From: Stutzerimonas stutzeri
GTDB taxonomy: Bacteria; Pseudomonadota; Gammaproteobacteria; Pseudomonadales; Pseudomonadaceae
DNA: 64,000 nt
Direction: 5' to 3'
NCBI GenBank assembly: GCA_019056435.1
Contig: CP077641.1
Coordinates: forward strand, 4,340,001-4,404,000
Position 1 is the stretch's first letter; every line of letters starts with the position of its first letter. A program made the position numbers and the translations under genes. Below, piece after piece: positions 8,547 through 19,090 of this stretch. The notes below the pieces were generated by a model. That model made no database searches. It saw only the letters and a program-made list of their open reading frames with translations, and had not been told where the DNA came from.

Positions 8547-9692
8547 ATGACCGACGCCCTCTCCCCGACCCTTGAACTGGCCTGCGAGCTGATCAACCGG
8601 CCGTCGGTGACGCCACTGGACGAGGGCTGCCAGCAGCTGATGAGCGATCGGCTCGCCGCCTGCGGTTTCGCCATCGAGCCGATGCGCATCGAAGACGTGG
8701 AGAACTTCTGGGCGATCCGCGGCCAGGCAGGCCCGGTGCTCTGCTTCGCCGGTCATACCGACGTCGTGCCCACCGGCCCCGAACAGGCCTGGCACAACCC
8801 ACCCTTTGCCGCGCGCATCGACGAGCACGGCATGCTGCATGGCCGTGGCGCAGCCGACATGAAGGGCAGCCTGGCGGCGATGGTCGTCGCGGTCGAGCGC
8901 TTTACCGCCGACCACCCGAACCACAACGGCCAGATCGCCTTTCTGATCACCAGCGACGAGGAAGGCCCGGCGCATCACGGCACCAAGGCGGTGGTCGAAC
9001 GGCTGCGCGAGCGCGGCCAGCGGCTGGACTGGTGCATCGTCGGCGAACCCTCGAGCACCCGGTTGGTGGGCGACGTGGTGAAGAATGGGCGCCGCGGCTC
9101 GCTCGGTGGCACCCTGGTCGTGCGCGGGCAACAGGGCCACGTGGCCTATCCGCATCTGGCGAAGAACCCGATCCACCTCGCTGCGCCCGCGCTGGCCGAG
9201 CTGGCAGCCGAGCACTGGGATGACGGTAACGCCTTCTTCCCGCCGACCAGTTTCCAGATTTCCAACCTGAATGCCGGCACCGGCGCGACCAATGTCATCC
9301 CCGGCACGCTGGAGGTAGTGTTCAATTTCCGCTTCTCGACCGAGTCGACGGTCGAAGACCTCAAGCAACGCACCGCCGCGATACTCGACAAACACGGCCT
9401 GGACTGGAGCGTCGACTGGGCGTTGTCCGGCCTGCCGTTCCTGACCGAGCCGGGCGACCTGCTGGACGGTGTGGCCAAGGCGATCCGCCACGTCACCGGT
9501 CGCGAAACCACCCCTTCCACCAGTGGCGGTACGTCCGACGGTCGTTTCATCGCCACCCTTGGCACTCAGGTCGTCGAGCTCGGTCCGGTCAACGCCACGA
9601 TTCATCAGGTCGACGAACACGTCCTGGCCAGCGACCTCGACCTGCTGACCGAGATCTACTACCAGACGATGGTCAACCTGCTCGCATGCTGA
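8547..9692 (+). CDS. dapE: Succinyl-diaminopimelate desuccinylase
   Basis: Di-zinc M20-family hydrolase that releases succinate from N-succinyl-LL-DAP, the step after DapC. Metal ligands are visible in [18 protein letters not shown] and TSDEEGPA. The length of 381 aa is normal. The ATG at 8547 is taken as start; a GTG one codon earlier is in frame and possible. The last 7 bases overlap rlmA, so the two are translationally linked. Together with dapC and dapD it makes this 10-kb stretch rich in succinylase-pathway genes. Confidence 0.95.
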   Translation: MTDALSPTLELACELINRPSVTPLDEGCQQLMSDRLAACGFAIEPMRIEDVENFWAIRGQAGPVLCFAGHTDVVPTGPEQAWHNPPFAARIDEHGMLHGRGAADMKGSLAAMVVAVERFTADHPNHNGQIAFLITSDEEGPAHHGTKAVVERLRERGQRLDWCIVGEPSSTRLVGDVVKNGRRGSLGGTLVVRGQQGHVAYPHLAKNPIHLAAPALAELAAEHWDDGNAFFPPTSFQISNLNAGTGATNVIPGTLEVVFNFRFSTESTVEDLKQRTAAILDKHGLDWSVDWALSGLPFLTEPGDLLDGVAKAIRHVTGRETTPSTSGGTSDGRFIATLGTQVVELGPVNATIHQVDEHVLASDLDLLTEIYYQTMVNLLAC

Positions 9693-10495
9693 TCTGCCCC
9701 CTCTGCCATGCCCCGCTCGAGGTTGCCGAGCGAGGCGTCGCCTGCCCCGCCAACCACCGCTTCGACCGTGCGCGGCAGGGCTACCTCAACCTGCTCCCGG
9801 TGCAACACAAGAACAGCCGCGACCCGGGCGACAACCAGGCCATGGTCGAGGCCCGTCGGCGCTTTCTCGAGGCGGGCCACTACGCTCCGCTGGCCCGGCG
9901 CCTGGCCGAACTGGCTGCTGAACGTACGCCGCAGCGCTGGCTGGACATCGGCTGCGGCGAGGGCTATTACACGGCGCAGATCGCCCAGGCGCTGCCTGGT
10001 GCGGACGGCTATGCCCTCGACATCTCCCGCGAGGCGGTCAAGCGTGCCTGCCGCCGCGCACCGCAGCTCGAATGGCTGGTGACGAGCATGGCGCGGGTAC
10101 CGCTGGCCGATGCGAGCTGCAATCTGCTCGCCAGCGTCTTCAGCCCACTGGACTGGCACGAGGCGCGGCGCCTGCTCGCACCCGGTGGTGGCCTGCTGCG
10201 CATGGGCCCGACTCGCGAGCACCTCTGGGAGCTGCGCGGTCTGCTGTATGACGAGATCCGCGACTATGACGACGAGAAGCACCTGTCATTGATTCCGGTC
10301 GGCATGCAGCTCACCCATAGCGAGACCCTGTCGTTCGAGCTGCAGCTCGACAGCGCCCAGGCCCGCGCCGACCTGCTGGCGATGACGCCGCATGGCTGGC
10401 GTGCCAGTGCCGAGCGCCGCGCAGCCGTCATCGACCAGCCATTACGGGTTCGGGTCGCGATACGCTACGACTGGATCCAGCGAGACCCGTTCTAA
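9686..10495 (+). CDS. rlmA: 23S rRNA (guanine-745-N1)-methyltransferase RlmA
   Basis: SAM-dependent methyltransferase (269 aa) modifying helix 35 of 23S rRNA. The N terminus carries the zinc site of RlmA enzymes, with C4 and C7 (CPLC) and C20 and H24 (CPANH). The SAM motif I is [12 protein letters not shown] at about residue 91, and the [10 protein letters not shown] loop is typical of the family. It overlaps the end of dapE by 7 bp. Start and length agree with known RlmA proteins. Confidence 0.9.
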   Translation: MLICPLCHAPLEVAERGVACPANHRFDRARQGYLNLLPVQHKNSRDPGDNQAMVEARRRFLEAGHYAPLARRLAELAAERTPQRWLDIGCGEGYYTAQIAQALPGADGYALDISREAVKRACRRAPQLEWLVTSMARVPLADASCNLLASVFSPLDWHEARRLLAPGGGLLRMGPTREHLWELRGLLYDEIRDYDDEKHLSLIPVGMQLTHSETLSFELQLDSAQARADLLAMTPHGWRASAERRAAVIDQPLRVRVAIRYDWIQRDPF

Positions 10496-10519
10496 ACCCT
10501 CACACAAGGCCACCCACTC

Positions 10520-10891
10520 ATGCGCCAACCCGACATCGAGATCTACCTCAGGGACGCCAGCCAGGACGCTGTCACCGAATGGCTCAGCCAGGCGATCGGT
10601 CCCTGCTCGCCCTGGCAGCCGAAGGGCCAGACGTTCAAGTGCCGCGCCGCAGACATCCCGGTGACCTGGTTGCCGAAGGCCGTCGGCAAGTGGCATTGCC
10701 TGCTGCTGGAGAGCGATGCCACGCCCTGGGAAGACGACGTGGCATGTGCCCGCGCCGCCCATGCCGCGCTGAATGTCGAGATTCGCTGCGCGCCAGGCAG
10801 CTGGAGCGAAGACGAAGCCGAAGACGCCGCCGACCGCTGGGTCTGCATCAACGACGAAGGCGAACGCGAGATTCTCTGGCATACGACCTGA
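10520..10891 (+). CDS. Conserved hypothetical protein (123 aa)
   Basis: A soluble acidic 123-aa protein starting MRQPDIEIYLRDAS. It lacks signal and membrane segments. Regular tryptophans and an acidic patch (SWSEDEAEDAADRW) are visible, but no catalytic motif that I recognise. It follows rlmA by 24 bp on the same strand and is closed by a good intrinsic terminator at 10964, so it is probably the last gene of the dapE-rlmA transcript. Function unknown. Confidence 0.75.
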   Translation: MRQPDIEIYLRDASQDAVTEWLSQAIGPCSPWQPKGQTFKCRAADIPVTWLPKAVGKWHCLLLESDATPWEDDVACARAAHAALNVEIRCAPGSWSEDEAEDAADRWVCINDEGEREILWHTT

Positions 10892-10963
10892 ACACGGGCA
10901 TCGCATACCGATGGGCCACGGCCAGCCTGCAACTGGGTCAGCACCAACCACGCCTTGAAATGA

Positions 10964-10999
10964 AAGAAGGCCCGTCAATCGAAGTTGACGGGCCTTCTT
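10964..10999. terminator. Bidirectional intrinsic terminator
   Basis: A perfect 15-bp stem (AAGAAGGCCCGTCAA with its complement) and a 6-base loop, with A/T-rich ends on both sides. It lies between the convergent hypothetical gene (10520-10891) and the cold-shock gene (11012-11221), and can serve both. Confidence 0.88.
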
Positions 11000-11011
11000 C
11001 GAAGCACCGGG

Positions 11012-11221
11012 TCAGAGTCCAGCGACGTCTTCGGCCTGCAGGCCCTTCTGGCCCTGGATCACCGAGAATTCCACCTGCTGACCCTCGGTCAGAGAGCGGT
11101 GGCCCTGGCCACGGATCGCCTGGTAGTGAACAAACACATCCGGGCCACTACCACGCTGGATGAATCCATAACCCTTGGCATCGTTGAACCACTTGACGGT
11201 TCCGGTCTCGCGCTCAGCCAT
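11012..11221 (-). CDS. CspA-family cold-shock protein
   Basis: A 69-aa single cold-shock domain that binds single-stranded nucleic acids. RNP1 is GYGFIQR and RNP2 is [16 protein letters not shown] precedes them. Length is standard. The 140-odd bases upstream of the start contain no gene and probably hold the promoter and 5' leader typical of csp genes. It ends at the shared terminator at 10964-10999. The exact paralogue (CspA, CapB and so on) cannot be decided. Confidence 0.92.
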   Translation of the reverse strand: MAERETGTVKWFNDAKGYGFIQRGSGPDVFVHYQAIRGQGHRSLTEGQQVEFSVIQGQKGLQAEDVAGL

Positions 11222-11364
11222 CCTACTTCTCCAACTCGCTTCTTATTATTCCCCGTGCGGGGCGTGATCGATCAGACCCGACCTGCTCGAAGCCTGCACC
11301 GGCACTCTACCGGAGCATGCATGACAAGCGCGTTTCAGGCCCAACGCCGGCTGAGTATAAACAG

Positions 11365-11392
11365 GAAAAATTCTCGTCTTCGAGAATTTTTT
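11365..11392 (-). terminator. Intrinsic terminator of the ABC exporter operon
   Basis: An inverted repeat with CGAGAATT/AATTCTCG arms and a 4-base loop, bounded by A and T runs, about 80 bp past the stop of the 611-aa gene. On the minus strand the hairpin is followed by TTTTT. The symmetric A/T flanks would let it work in either direction. Confidence 0.78.
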
Positions 11393-11469
11393 CCACCTCG
11401 CGCCGAGGCTGGGCATGAAGGCCCTGACAGTGCTGTGCCAGAGCGCCTCAACCCATCCGTGCGGAGCGT

Positions 11470-13305
11470 TCAGGCGACCCGCTGACGGCGCCACAGCCAT
11501 GCCAGCAGCACCAGCACGGTCAGCAGCAAAGGCACTGCCGCGATGTTGATGAACTTGAGCATTCGCCCCAGCGCCTCGATATCGGCGTTGAGCTGGTAAC
11601 GCACCTCACGCAGCTCCTTGCGGATGCTCAGTTTTTCCTGCAGGAAGCTCTGCAGCGCCGCCTGTTGATCCTCGGTGAGCTCAAGCGCCTGCTCCGGATC
11701 CGGGCTCTGGAGCTCGGCAAGCTTCGCCTCGGTGGCGGCCAGGCGTTGCTGCAGCACCTCCTCCTTTTCGAGGAACCGGCTCTCCGCCTGACGCTGCAGC
11801 GCTTCGACCACCTCGAACGGACGCGCGAAGCGACCACGCGAGCGAACGCTGATCAGCGCATCGCTGCCGGCCAGGTTGTCCAGCGCATTGACTACGAAGG
11901 TGCCGTTGTCCGCCCAGGGCTGTGGCAGGCGTTGCCCAAAGAAGTCCTGCACCTGGACCCACATGCGATCGGTCAACAGATCGGTGTCGGCCACGGCGAT
12001 CACATTGATGCTCGCCGCCTCCTTGAGCCCATCCTTGCGACCCTCGATGCCGTCTGGATAGGCCGATCGCGCCGGACCCTGTATCCGAGCCGCCAGGGTG
12101 TAGCGTTCGCCGGTCGGCTCCAGCTCGCGCAGCAGCACGCCCGGATTGTCCAGGGTGGCAAAGCGTGCCGCATCGACCGGCATGGCATATTCGGAGCTCT
12201 GCAGCAACGGCGTGAACCGCGTCTTCGCATCCTCCAGTGGTTCAAGCGAACCGGCGGTCGCGAGGGTCAGGTTCTCGAGTGACGCGGTGGTGACGTCGTC
12301 GCGGTCCATCGCCACCGGCGTCAGGCTCAACCAACCCGGATGACGCACCGGTCGCCGCTCGGCCCCGACGCCGACGGACATCGCGTACGAGGCATCGGCC
12401 ACGACCTTGTCCTGTACCAGACGAACCCCCCAGGCCTCGAACAACGGCCCCAGATCGGATGCCCTGCCCTCGGCGAACTCGCCAGGGCCGATGCCCATGC
12501 CAGGATCGGCTTCGCTGTAGGGATCGACGAATGCCAGCAGTTTGCCGCCGCGCAGGACGAACTGATCGATGGCGTACAGCGTCTGCTCGGGCAGATCCTT
12601 CGGATGGACCAGCATCAGCACCGAGACGTTGGCCGGAATCATGTCGATATCCGGCTGCAGGCTCTCGATATGGAAGAGTTGCCGAATGTTCTCCAATACC
12701 ATCCACGCGGACGAGGCTTGCTGAGTACGCATGTCGAACCCACCGTTGATCGGCAGGCCCGACATCACGCCCACCACCGGCATCTGCGGCGAGGACAGCG
12801 TCTGCACCAGGCGACTGATCTCGTATTCCAGGAATGCTTCCTGATCCAGAGCGAAAAACGGGATGCTCTGCGTCTGCCCTTCGGCATTGGTGCCAGCCAG
12901 GCCGAAGTAGACCCTGTCACCACTCTGGTTCAGCGGCACGGCCTGCAGGCCCAGCTCGGCGGCGCGGTCCTCTGCTTCGGAAAAGGGCTGCGGATCGATC
13001 ACTTGCAGCCGGATGCGGCCGTCGGCCTCCCGCTCGTAGGCACGTAGCATTTCCTCCACGCGTCGGGCGTAATTGCGCAGGCCGACCAGATCCCTGACAG
13101 CCTCGTCGGAGTAGAACAACTGCAAGTCGATAGGCGCCTTGAGTTCGTCGAGAACTCGCTCGGTGCCTTCGGAGAGGGTGTAGAGCTTCTGCTCCGTCAG
13201 GTCCAGACGGGCATCCGTGAGGACCTGGCTGGAGACAATGTTGAAGGCGAGGAAAGCCAGGGCGATCAGCAGTAGCCCGGCGCTGGAGTGGATCACTCGT
13301 TTCAT
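11470..13305 (-). CDS. GldG-like ABC exporter accessory protein
   Basis: A 611-aa protein with an N-terminal membrane anchor (LLLIALAFLAFNIVSSQVL), a large periplasmic DUF4350/GldG-type region (about 35-510), a coiled-coil stretch near 510-565, and a C-terminal membrane segment (LLLTVLVLLAWLW). The early motif LTEQKLYTLSEGT is characteristic of GldG-like proteins. It is the last gene of an ATPase-permease-GldG operon. In Bacteroidetes GldAFG supports gliding; in pseudomonads the substrate is unknown. The operon is adjacent to plsB, as in P. aeruginosa (PA3670-PA3673 as I recall). Confidence 0.8.
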   Translation of the reverse strand: MKRVIHSSAGLLLIALAFLAFNIVSSQVLTDARLDLTEQKLYTLSEGTERVLDELKAPIDLQLFYSDEAVRDLVGLRNYARRVEEMLRAYEREADGRIRLQVIDPQPFSEAEDRAAELGLQAVPLNQSGDRVYFGLAGTNAEGQTQSIPFFALDQEAFLEYEISRLVQTLSSPQMPVVGVMSGLPINGGFDMRTQQASSAWMVLENIRQLFHIESLQPDIDMIPANVSVLMLVHPKDLPEQTLYAIDQFVLRGGKLLAFVDPYSEADPGMGIGPGEFAEGRASDLGPLFEAWGVRLVQDKVVADASYAMSVGVGAERRPVRHPGWLSLTPVAMDRDDVTTASLENLTLATAGSLEPLEDAKTRFTPLLQSSEYAMPVDAARFATLDNPGVLLRELEPTGERYTLAARIQGPARSAYPDGIEGRKDGLKEAASINVIAVADTDLLTDRMWVQVQDFFGQRLPQPWADNGTFVVNALDNLAGSDALISVRSRGRFARPFEVVEALQRQAESRFLEKEEVLQQRLAATEAKLAELQSPDPEQALELTEDQQAALQSFLQEKLSIRKELREVRYQLNADIEALGRMLKFINIAAVPLLLTVLVLLAWLWRRQRVA

Positions 13306-13314
13306 GGCGGCTCC

Positions 13315-14046
13315 TCAGGCGGCTTTCTTCAGGTCGACGACCACGGCAGTGGCCGCTAGCCAGGCGACGATCAGCGTGACGAAGTAAAGGAAATCGCGCA
13401 GGTCGATCACACCCTTGCTGAGCGAATCGAACCGGATCAGGAAGCTCAGCGAGGCCACCGCGTCCACCAGCCATCTCGGTGCCCAGGCGAAGGCGTCGAG
13501 CACCATCGGCAAGCCGCTGACGATGAACAGGAAACAGACGCTGACGGCCAGAATGAAGGCGATCACCTGGTTCTTCGCCAGCGCCGACATGCACGAACCG
13601 ATCGCCAAGAAGGCACCAGCAAGCAACCAGCTGCCGAAGTAACCCGCAAGGATCGCACCATTGTCCGGGTCACCCAGGTAGTTGACGGTCAGCACCATCG
13701 GGAAGGTCAGCAGCAGTGCAAGCCCGGCGAACACCCAGGCGGCGAGAAATTTCCCGCAGACGGCCTCGAGCAGGCTGACGGGCAAGGTCATCAGCAATTC
13801 GATGGAACCGGATTTGCGCTCCTCGGCCCAGAGCCGCATGGCAATCGCGGGGATGAGGAACAGGTAGAGCCAGGTGTGAAATCCGAAGAACGGCACCAGG
13901 TCGGCCTGACCACGCTCGTAGAAGTTACCCAGGTAGAAGGTGAACACACCGGACAGCACGAGAAAGATCAGGATGAAGACGTAAGCCAGAGGCGTCGCGA
14001 AATAGCTGCCCAGCTCACGCTTGAAGATCACAGGCAACTGCCTCAT
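13315..14046 (-). CDS. ABC-2 type permease (GldF-like)
   Basis: A 243-aa membrane protein with six predicted hydrophobic segments, for example LAYVFILIFLVLSGVFTFYL near the N terminus and VIAFILAVSVCFLFIVSGL centrally. The AEERKSGSIELLMTLP motif is typical of ABC-2 permeases of the NosY/GldF group. Its start overlaps the repaired stop of the ATPase gene (ATGA). The GldG-like gene begins 9 bp downstream. It forms the membrane pore of the exporter. Confidence 0.87.
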   Translation of the reverse strand: MRQLPVIFKRELGSYFATPLAYVFILIFLVLSGVFTFYLGNFYERGQADLVPFFGFHTWLYLFLIPAIAMRLWAEERKSGSIELLMTLPVSLLEAVCGKFLAAWVFAGLALLLTFPMVLTVNYLGDPDNGAILAGYFGSWLLAGAFLAIGSCMSALAKNQVIAFILAVSVCFLFIVSGLPMVLDAFAWAPRWLVDAVASLSFLIRFDSLSKGVIDLRDFLYFVTLIVAWLAATAVVVDLKKAA

Positions 14047-14965
14047 TGCGCCTCCCCCGAGTCAAGGTGCGAAATACCTCGTCCAGCCGACCACGCTCGA
14101 CGTCCAGTTCCTTCACCGCCCACCCTTGCTGGGCGATCAACGCGCTGATCGGCGGAAAGATCACCGCCCCGGGTTTGGCCAGCACGGTGATGCCGCGACC
14201 GGGTTCGTTGCGCTCGACGCCCGCCACGCCCGGTAAGGCCGCGAGGGCGATCTCGTCGAGCGGGTCGTCGCTGACCAATGTCACCGCCTGGTGATAGCGC
14301 GATCGACTTTCCAGCTCGTATGGCGTGCCGTCAGCCACGAGCCTGCCACGGGCAATCACCACCGCCCTCGTGCAGACGGCCGTGACCTCTTCGAGAATGT
14401 GGGTGGAAACGATGACGATCTTGTCCCGCGCCAGCCCCTGGATCAGCTGCCGCACCTGATGCTTCTGGTTCGGGTCCAGGCCGTCCGTAGGCTCATCGAG
14501 GATGAGCACACGCGGATCGTGCAGGATTGCCTGAGCCAGGCCGACCCGGCGCTTGAAACCTTTCGACAGGGTCTCGATGGTCTGGCCCAGCACCGCATCC
14601 AGCTCCACCTGCGCCGCCGCGGCGGCCACCCGAGCGCGCCTGTCCGCGCCACGATAGCCGCGCACCTCGGCAATGAATTCGAGGAAGCCGCGCACCGTCA
14701 TATCGGCGTAGCAAGGGGCACCCTCCGGCAGGTAGCCGATGAGCCGCTGCGCCTGCAGCGTCCGGGTGCGGATGTCGTGTCCGAACAGCCTCGCGGTACC
14801 GGAAGTCGGCGCGAGAAAGCCGGTCAACATCTTCATGGTCGTGGACTTGCCGGCGCCATTCGGGCCGAGGAACCCAAGCACCTCGCCCGGCTGGACGCTG
14901 AACGACAACGCGTCCACAGCGGTGTGCTGGGCAAATCGTTTGGTCAGCTTGTCTAGTTCGATCAT
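14043..14965 (-). CDS. ABC transporter ATPase (GldA-like), frame slip at C terminus as given
   Basis: ATP-binding subunit of the exporter, about 307 aa. Walker A is GPNGAGKSTTMKM, the signature is LSKGFKRRVGLAQ, and Walker B is VLILDEPTDGLDP. As written the frame runs to 14015 with an odd tail. One extra base in the run of five C at 14053-14057 would end the protein at LTRGEAQ with a stop overlapping the permease start by ATGA. That is the expected operon junction, so 14043 is given as the end. The domain past the NBD is the usual DUF4162-like tail. Confidence 0.88.
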
Positions 14966-15148
14966 TGGCTCTCACCGTCCTGGCGGGCCCGCACGTCGGA
15001 AACCGGGCCCGATGCGCGGCGGAATATAAGTAGAGCGAGCGCGGCATTGCAACTGGCGGGAGAAACAGCATTAGCGATGCAAAAAACACTGTGGTAGAAC
15101 CGCTCGGCAGCGGCATGGGGCTTGACCGGGCGAGTGATCGGGGGCGGG

Positions 15149-15619
15149 ATGATCGAGCGAATCTTTCAGGGCAGCCGGTTTCTGGTGTGGGTCGCCGTTG
15201 CGACGACGGCCGTTTCGGCCGTGCTCTTGTACGGTGTCAGCCTCAACACCATGGCGCGCATCCTCCTGGATCTCGTTCACGAGGTCCCGAATACGGCAGA
15301 CGCAAGCAAGAGCCTGGCCGTCAAGTTGCTGAAGCTGCTCGACCTGCTGTTCATCGCGATCAGTTTCCAGCTCATCGCGGTGAGCCTGTACCGGCTGTTC
15401 ATCGGCACCTCGAACAAGGCGACCACCCTCGGTCCGCTTGAAGCCGACTCGTTTCACGACCTGAAAAAGACCCTCATCCAGGTTTCGGTCGTCATACTGG
15501 TCATCCTGTTTCTCGAGCACGCCGTTGAAGTGGGTGCCACACTGGAAACCCTGTATCTGGGGGCCGCCATCAGTCTCGTAACCTTTTCGGCCATCCTGGC
15601 TTGGAAAAACATGAAGTAA
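15149..15619 (+). CDS. YqhA/UPF0114 family membrane protein
   Basis: A 156-aa integral membrane protein. Hydrophobic segments lie at about 8-30, 60-85, 105-125 and 130-150; LKLLDLLFIAISFQLIAVSL and LGPLEADSFHDLKKTLI are family-like. The start at 15149 has a GGGGCGGG purine box just upstream; an in-frame start 27 bases earlier is possible. It is divergent from the ABC exporter operon. YqhA function is unknown. Confidence 0.8.
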   Translation: MIERIFQGSRFLVWVAVATTAVSAVLLYGVSLNTMARILLDLVHEVPNTADASKSLAVKLLKLLDLLFIAISFQLIAVSLYRLFIGTSNKATTLGPLEADSFHDLKKTLIQVSVVILVILFLEHAVEVGATLETLYLGAAISLVTFSAILAWKNMK

Positions 15620-15783
15620 ACTTCGCCGCACCGCGGTTCCTGCGTGCCATGCCCTTCGGCCGCATGGCGACAGGGCTCTCGCCAGACGTTCAGCGCTACC
15701 TGCCAACACAGCGCCTGGAGCATCCTCACCGTCCGCGGTGTGGCTGATCCTGGCATCCAACCCTATTCAACCGAATCTGCCGT

Positions 15784-18267
15784 ATGACCCGTTCTCCGAT
15801 CCGCCGTCTGATTTTCTCCCTCGTGCGTCGCCTGCTGTATGTCTGGGTTCGCTCGGAGACCATCAACCAGTCCGCCTTCACCCTCAAGCTGGATCGCAGC
15901 CAGCCTGTGTTCTACGTGCTGCAGCGCGCGTCGCTGAGCGACCTGGCGGTGCTCGACCACGAATGCAGCAAGGCCGGGTTGCCGCGCCCGGTAAGCGAGG
16001 TTGCCGTCGGCAATCATCTCGAACCGGCCGCCTTCATGTTCCTCAACCCCGCCGCCAGCTGGTTCGGGACGCGAACCCGCACGGTCGCGCCCGAGGCGCT
16101 GGTCCGCCTGGTCGGCGCGCTGGAGCAGAACGCGGTGGACAATGCGCAGATCATCCCGGTGAGTGTCTTCTGGGGCCGCTCGCCCGACCGCGAAACCAGC
16201 GCCTGGAAGTTGCTGTTCGCCGACAGCTGGGCTGTCACCGGGCGGCTGCGCAAGCTGCTGAGCATCCTCATGCTCGGTCGCAAGACTCGTGTGCAATTCT
16301 CAACGCCGATCCAGCTCAACGAACTGGTCGCGCAGAACAAGGGGCATGAACGTACCCTGCGCATGGCGCACCGCATGTTGCGCGTGCATTTTCGCAACCA
16401 GAAGACCGCGGTAATCGGTCCCGACCTGTCTCACCGCCGCAATCTGGTCAAGGGACTGGTGCATGCGCCCCAGGTGCGCCAGGCGATCCGAGACGAAGCC
16501 GAGCGCGAGAACATCTCACTAGAAAAGGCCGAAGCCCGGGCGCTGCGTTATGGCAATGAGATCGCCTCGGATTACGCCTACACCGCGGTGCGTTTTCTCG
16601 AGGTGGTGCTGTCCTGGTTCTGGAACAAGATCTACGACGGGATTCGCGTCAACCACCTGGAACCGCTGCAGGACGCGGTACAGGGCCATGAAGTCATCTA
16701 CGTGCCCTGCCACCGCAGCCACATCGATTACCTGCTGCTCTCCTACCTGCTGTTTCGCAACGGCCTGACGCCCCCGCACATCGCCGCCGGCATCAACCTC
16801 AACATGCCGGTGATCGGCAGCCTGCTGCGTCGCGGTGGCGCCTTCTTCATGCGTCGCTCATTCAAGGGCAATCCGCTCTATACCGCGGTGTTCAATGAAT
16901 ACCTGCACACCCTCTTCAGCCGAGGGTTTCCGGTGGAGTACTTCGTCGAAGGCGGACGTTCACGCACCGGACGCATGCTGCAACCGAAAACCGGCATGCT
17001 GGCCATCACCCTGCGCAGCTACCTGCGTTCTTCACGCCTGCCGATCCTTTTCGTGCCGGTCTACATCGGTTACGAACGGGTGCTGGAGGGCCGCACCTAT
17101 CTGGGCGAACTGCGAGGGGCGGCGAAGAAGAAGGAATCCATCTTCGACATCTTCAAGGTCATCGGCGCATTGAAGCAGCGCTTTGGCCAGGTCTGGGTCA
17201 ACTTCGGCGAGCCACTCAAGCTCAACGAATTTCTGGAACACGAACAACCCGGCTGGCGCCAGCAGAACCTGGCTCCCAATTTCCGCCCGGAATGGCTCAA
17301 CGAGACGACCAACCGTCTGGCCGAACGCATCGCCCAACGCCTCAACGAAGCAGCCGCCGTCAACCCGGTCAACCTGGTCGCCCTGGCCATGCTGTCGACC
17401 AGTCGCCAGGCGCTGGACCGCCGGGCGCTGGCACGCATCCTCGACCTCTACCAGAACCTGCTGCGCGCCGTGCCCTATTCGCCACACACCACGCTGCCGG
17501 AAGGCGATGGCGAGACGCTGATCACCTACGTCAAGGACCTCGGTCTGCTGGCCGAACAGAAGGATGCGCTCGGCAACATCCTCTATCTGGACGAGCAGAA
17601 CGCCGTCCTGATGACCTACTACCGCAACAACGTGATGCACATCTTCGCGCTGCCAGCGTTGCTGGCGAGCTTCTTCCAGAGCAGTTCGCGAATCAGCCGC
17701 GAGCAGATCCTGCGCTACACCGAAGCGCTGTACCCGTACCTTCGTGCCGAGCTGTTCATCCGCTGGGAGGCCGACGCGCTGGAGTCGGTGGTCGATCAGT
17801 GGCTGGCAGCCTTCGTCGACCAGGGCCTGCTCAAGGTCGATGGCGAGGCCTATGTGCGGCCAGCGCCCAGCTCACGCCAGTTCGTCCTGCTCACACTGCT
17901 GGCGCGAGTGATCGTCCAGACCCTGCAACGCTTCTACATGTCCATCTCGCTGCTGCTCAACAGCGGCCAGAACAGCCTGGACGCCGAAGAGCTGGAAACG
18001 CTCTGTACCGTGATGGCCCAGCGGCTGTCGATCCTCCACGGGCTGAACGCGCCGGAGTTCTTCGACAAGAGCCTGTTCCGGCATTTCATCAAGACGCTGC
18101 TGGAGCAGGACGTGCTGCGCCAGGACGCCAGCGGCAAGCTCGCCTACCACGACAAGCTCGGCGAACTGGCCGAAGGCGTGGCCAAGCGGGTATTGCCGGC
18201 CGAGATTCGCCTGTCGATCCGCCAGGTGGCGCTGGAACCGCATCACGACGATTCCGAACCCACCTAG
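15784..18267 (+). CDS. plsB: Glycerol-3-phosphate 1-O-acyltransferase PlsB
   Basis: Inner-membrane acyltransferase (827 aa) that puts the first acyl chain on glycerol-3-phosphate. The catalytic HX4D motif is [11 protein letters not shown] at about residue 309, and the substrate-binding motif is [13 protein letters not shown] at about 386. Length and architecture match PlsB of gamma-proteobacteria. It stands alone between YqhA and the DUF4197 gene. Confidence 0.95.
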   Translation: MTRSPIRRLIFSLVRRLLYVWVRSETINQSAFTLKLDRSQPVFYVLQRASLSDLAVLDHECSKAGLPRPVSEVAVGNHLEPAAFMFLNPAASWFGTRTRTVAPEALVRLVGALEQNAVDNAQIIPVSVFWGRSPDRETSAWKLLFADSWAVTGRLRKLLSILMLGRKTRVQFSTPIQLNELVAQNKGHERTLRMAHRMLRVHFRNQKTAVIGPDLSHRRNLVKGLVHAPQVRQAIRDEAERENISLEKAEARALRYGNEIASDYAYTAVRFLEVVLSWFWNKIYDGIRVNHLEPLQDAVQGHEVIYVPCHRSHIDYLLLSYLLFRNGLTPPHIAAGINLNMPVIGSLLRRGGAFFMRRSFKGNPLYTAVFNEYLHTLFSRGFPVEYFVEGGRSRTGRMLQPKTGMLAITLRSYLRSSRLPILFVPVYIGYERVLEGRTYLGELRGAAKKKESIFDIFKVIGALKQRFGQVWVNFGEPLKLNEFLEHEQPGWRQQNLAPNFRPEWLNETTNRLAERIAQRLNEAAAVNPVNLVALAMLSTSRQALDRRALARILDLYQNLLRAVPYSPHTTLPEGDGETLITYVKDLGLLAEQKDALGNILYLDEQNAVLMTYYRNNVMHIFALPALLASFFQSSSRISREQILRYTEALYPYLRAELFIRWEADALESVVDQWLAAFVDQGLLKVDGEAYVRPAPSSRQFVLLTLLARVIVQTLQRFYMSISLLLNSGQNSLDAEELETLCTVMAQRLSILHGLNAPEFFDKSLFRHFIKTLLEQDVLRQDASGKLAYHDKLGELAEGVAKRVLPAEIRLSIRQVALEPHHDDSEPT

Positions 18268-18395
18268 GCGGAGGGTACACAGTGAGCCGACCCCGGCCTG
18301 TCGTGACAGCCCGGGGTTGCAACGCTGCGCGCCGGCGCATAATCCTTTAGCATCGCGCTGCCCTTGATCCCCGCTAACGACCCGAAGGTATCCCC

Positions 18396-19081
18396 ATGCT
18401 TCGCATCTGCACCTGATCGTCGGCCTGGCGCTTTCCGCCAGCGCCTTTGCCCTGTCCCTCTCCGACTTCAGCCAGGGTGATGCCGGCAAGGCGTTGAAGG
18501 ATGCCCTGAGCCAGGGCACCAAGGTCGCGGTGCAACAGCTGGGGCAGCCGGGAGGCTTCAGTAACGACCCGGACGTGCGCATCGAACTGCCCGGCAATCT
18601 GGGCAAGGCATCGCGCATGCTGAAAATGATGGGCATGGGTGCTCAGATCGAAGAGCTGGAGAACGGCATGAACAAGGCGGCCGAATCGGCAGTGCCGCAG
18701 GCGCAGGCGCTGTTGCTCGATGCCGTGAGCAAGATGACCGTCGCCGACGCCAAGGCGATCCTGGCGGGCGGTGACGATTCGGCTACCCAGTACCTGAACA
18801 AGACCAGCCGCGAGCAGATTCGCGCCCGCTTCCTGCCCATCATCAAGCAGGCCACCGACAAGGTCGGCGTGGCCCAGCAGTACAACGCCCTGGCGAGCAA
18901 GGCGTCCGGCCTGGGCGCGGCCGATCCGCGCTACAGCAGTGTGGAAAGCTACGTCACCGAACAGGCACTGGACGGCTTGTTCACCGTGATCGCCGAGCAG
19001 GAGGCGAGCATCCGCCAGAATCCGGCACAAGCCGCCACCAGCGTGGCGAAGAAGGTCTTCGGCGCATTGATGGGTCAGTAA
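18396..19081 (+). CDS. DUF4197 secreted protein, frameshifted at signal peptide as given
   Basis: A DUF4197 protein of about 228 aa if repaired. The body (LKDALSQGTKVAVQQLG onward) has no proper start in its own frame. The ATG at 18396 with its GAAGG box is one frame off. A single missing base at about 18404-18408 would give a normal secretory signal (LHLIVGLALSASAFALS) joined to the mature protein. Presumed periplasmic; function unknown. The downstream hemolysin III gene starts 10 bp after the stop. Confidence 0.75.
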
Positions 19082-19090
19082 GGCGCCCCG

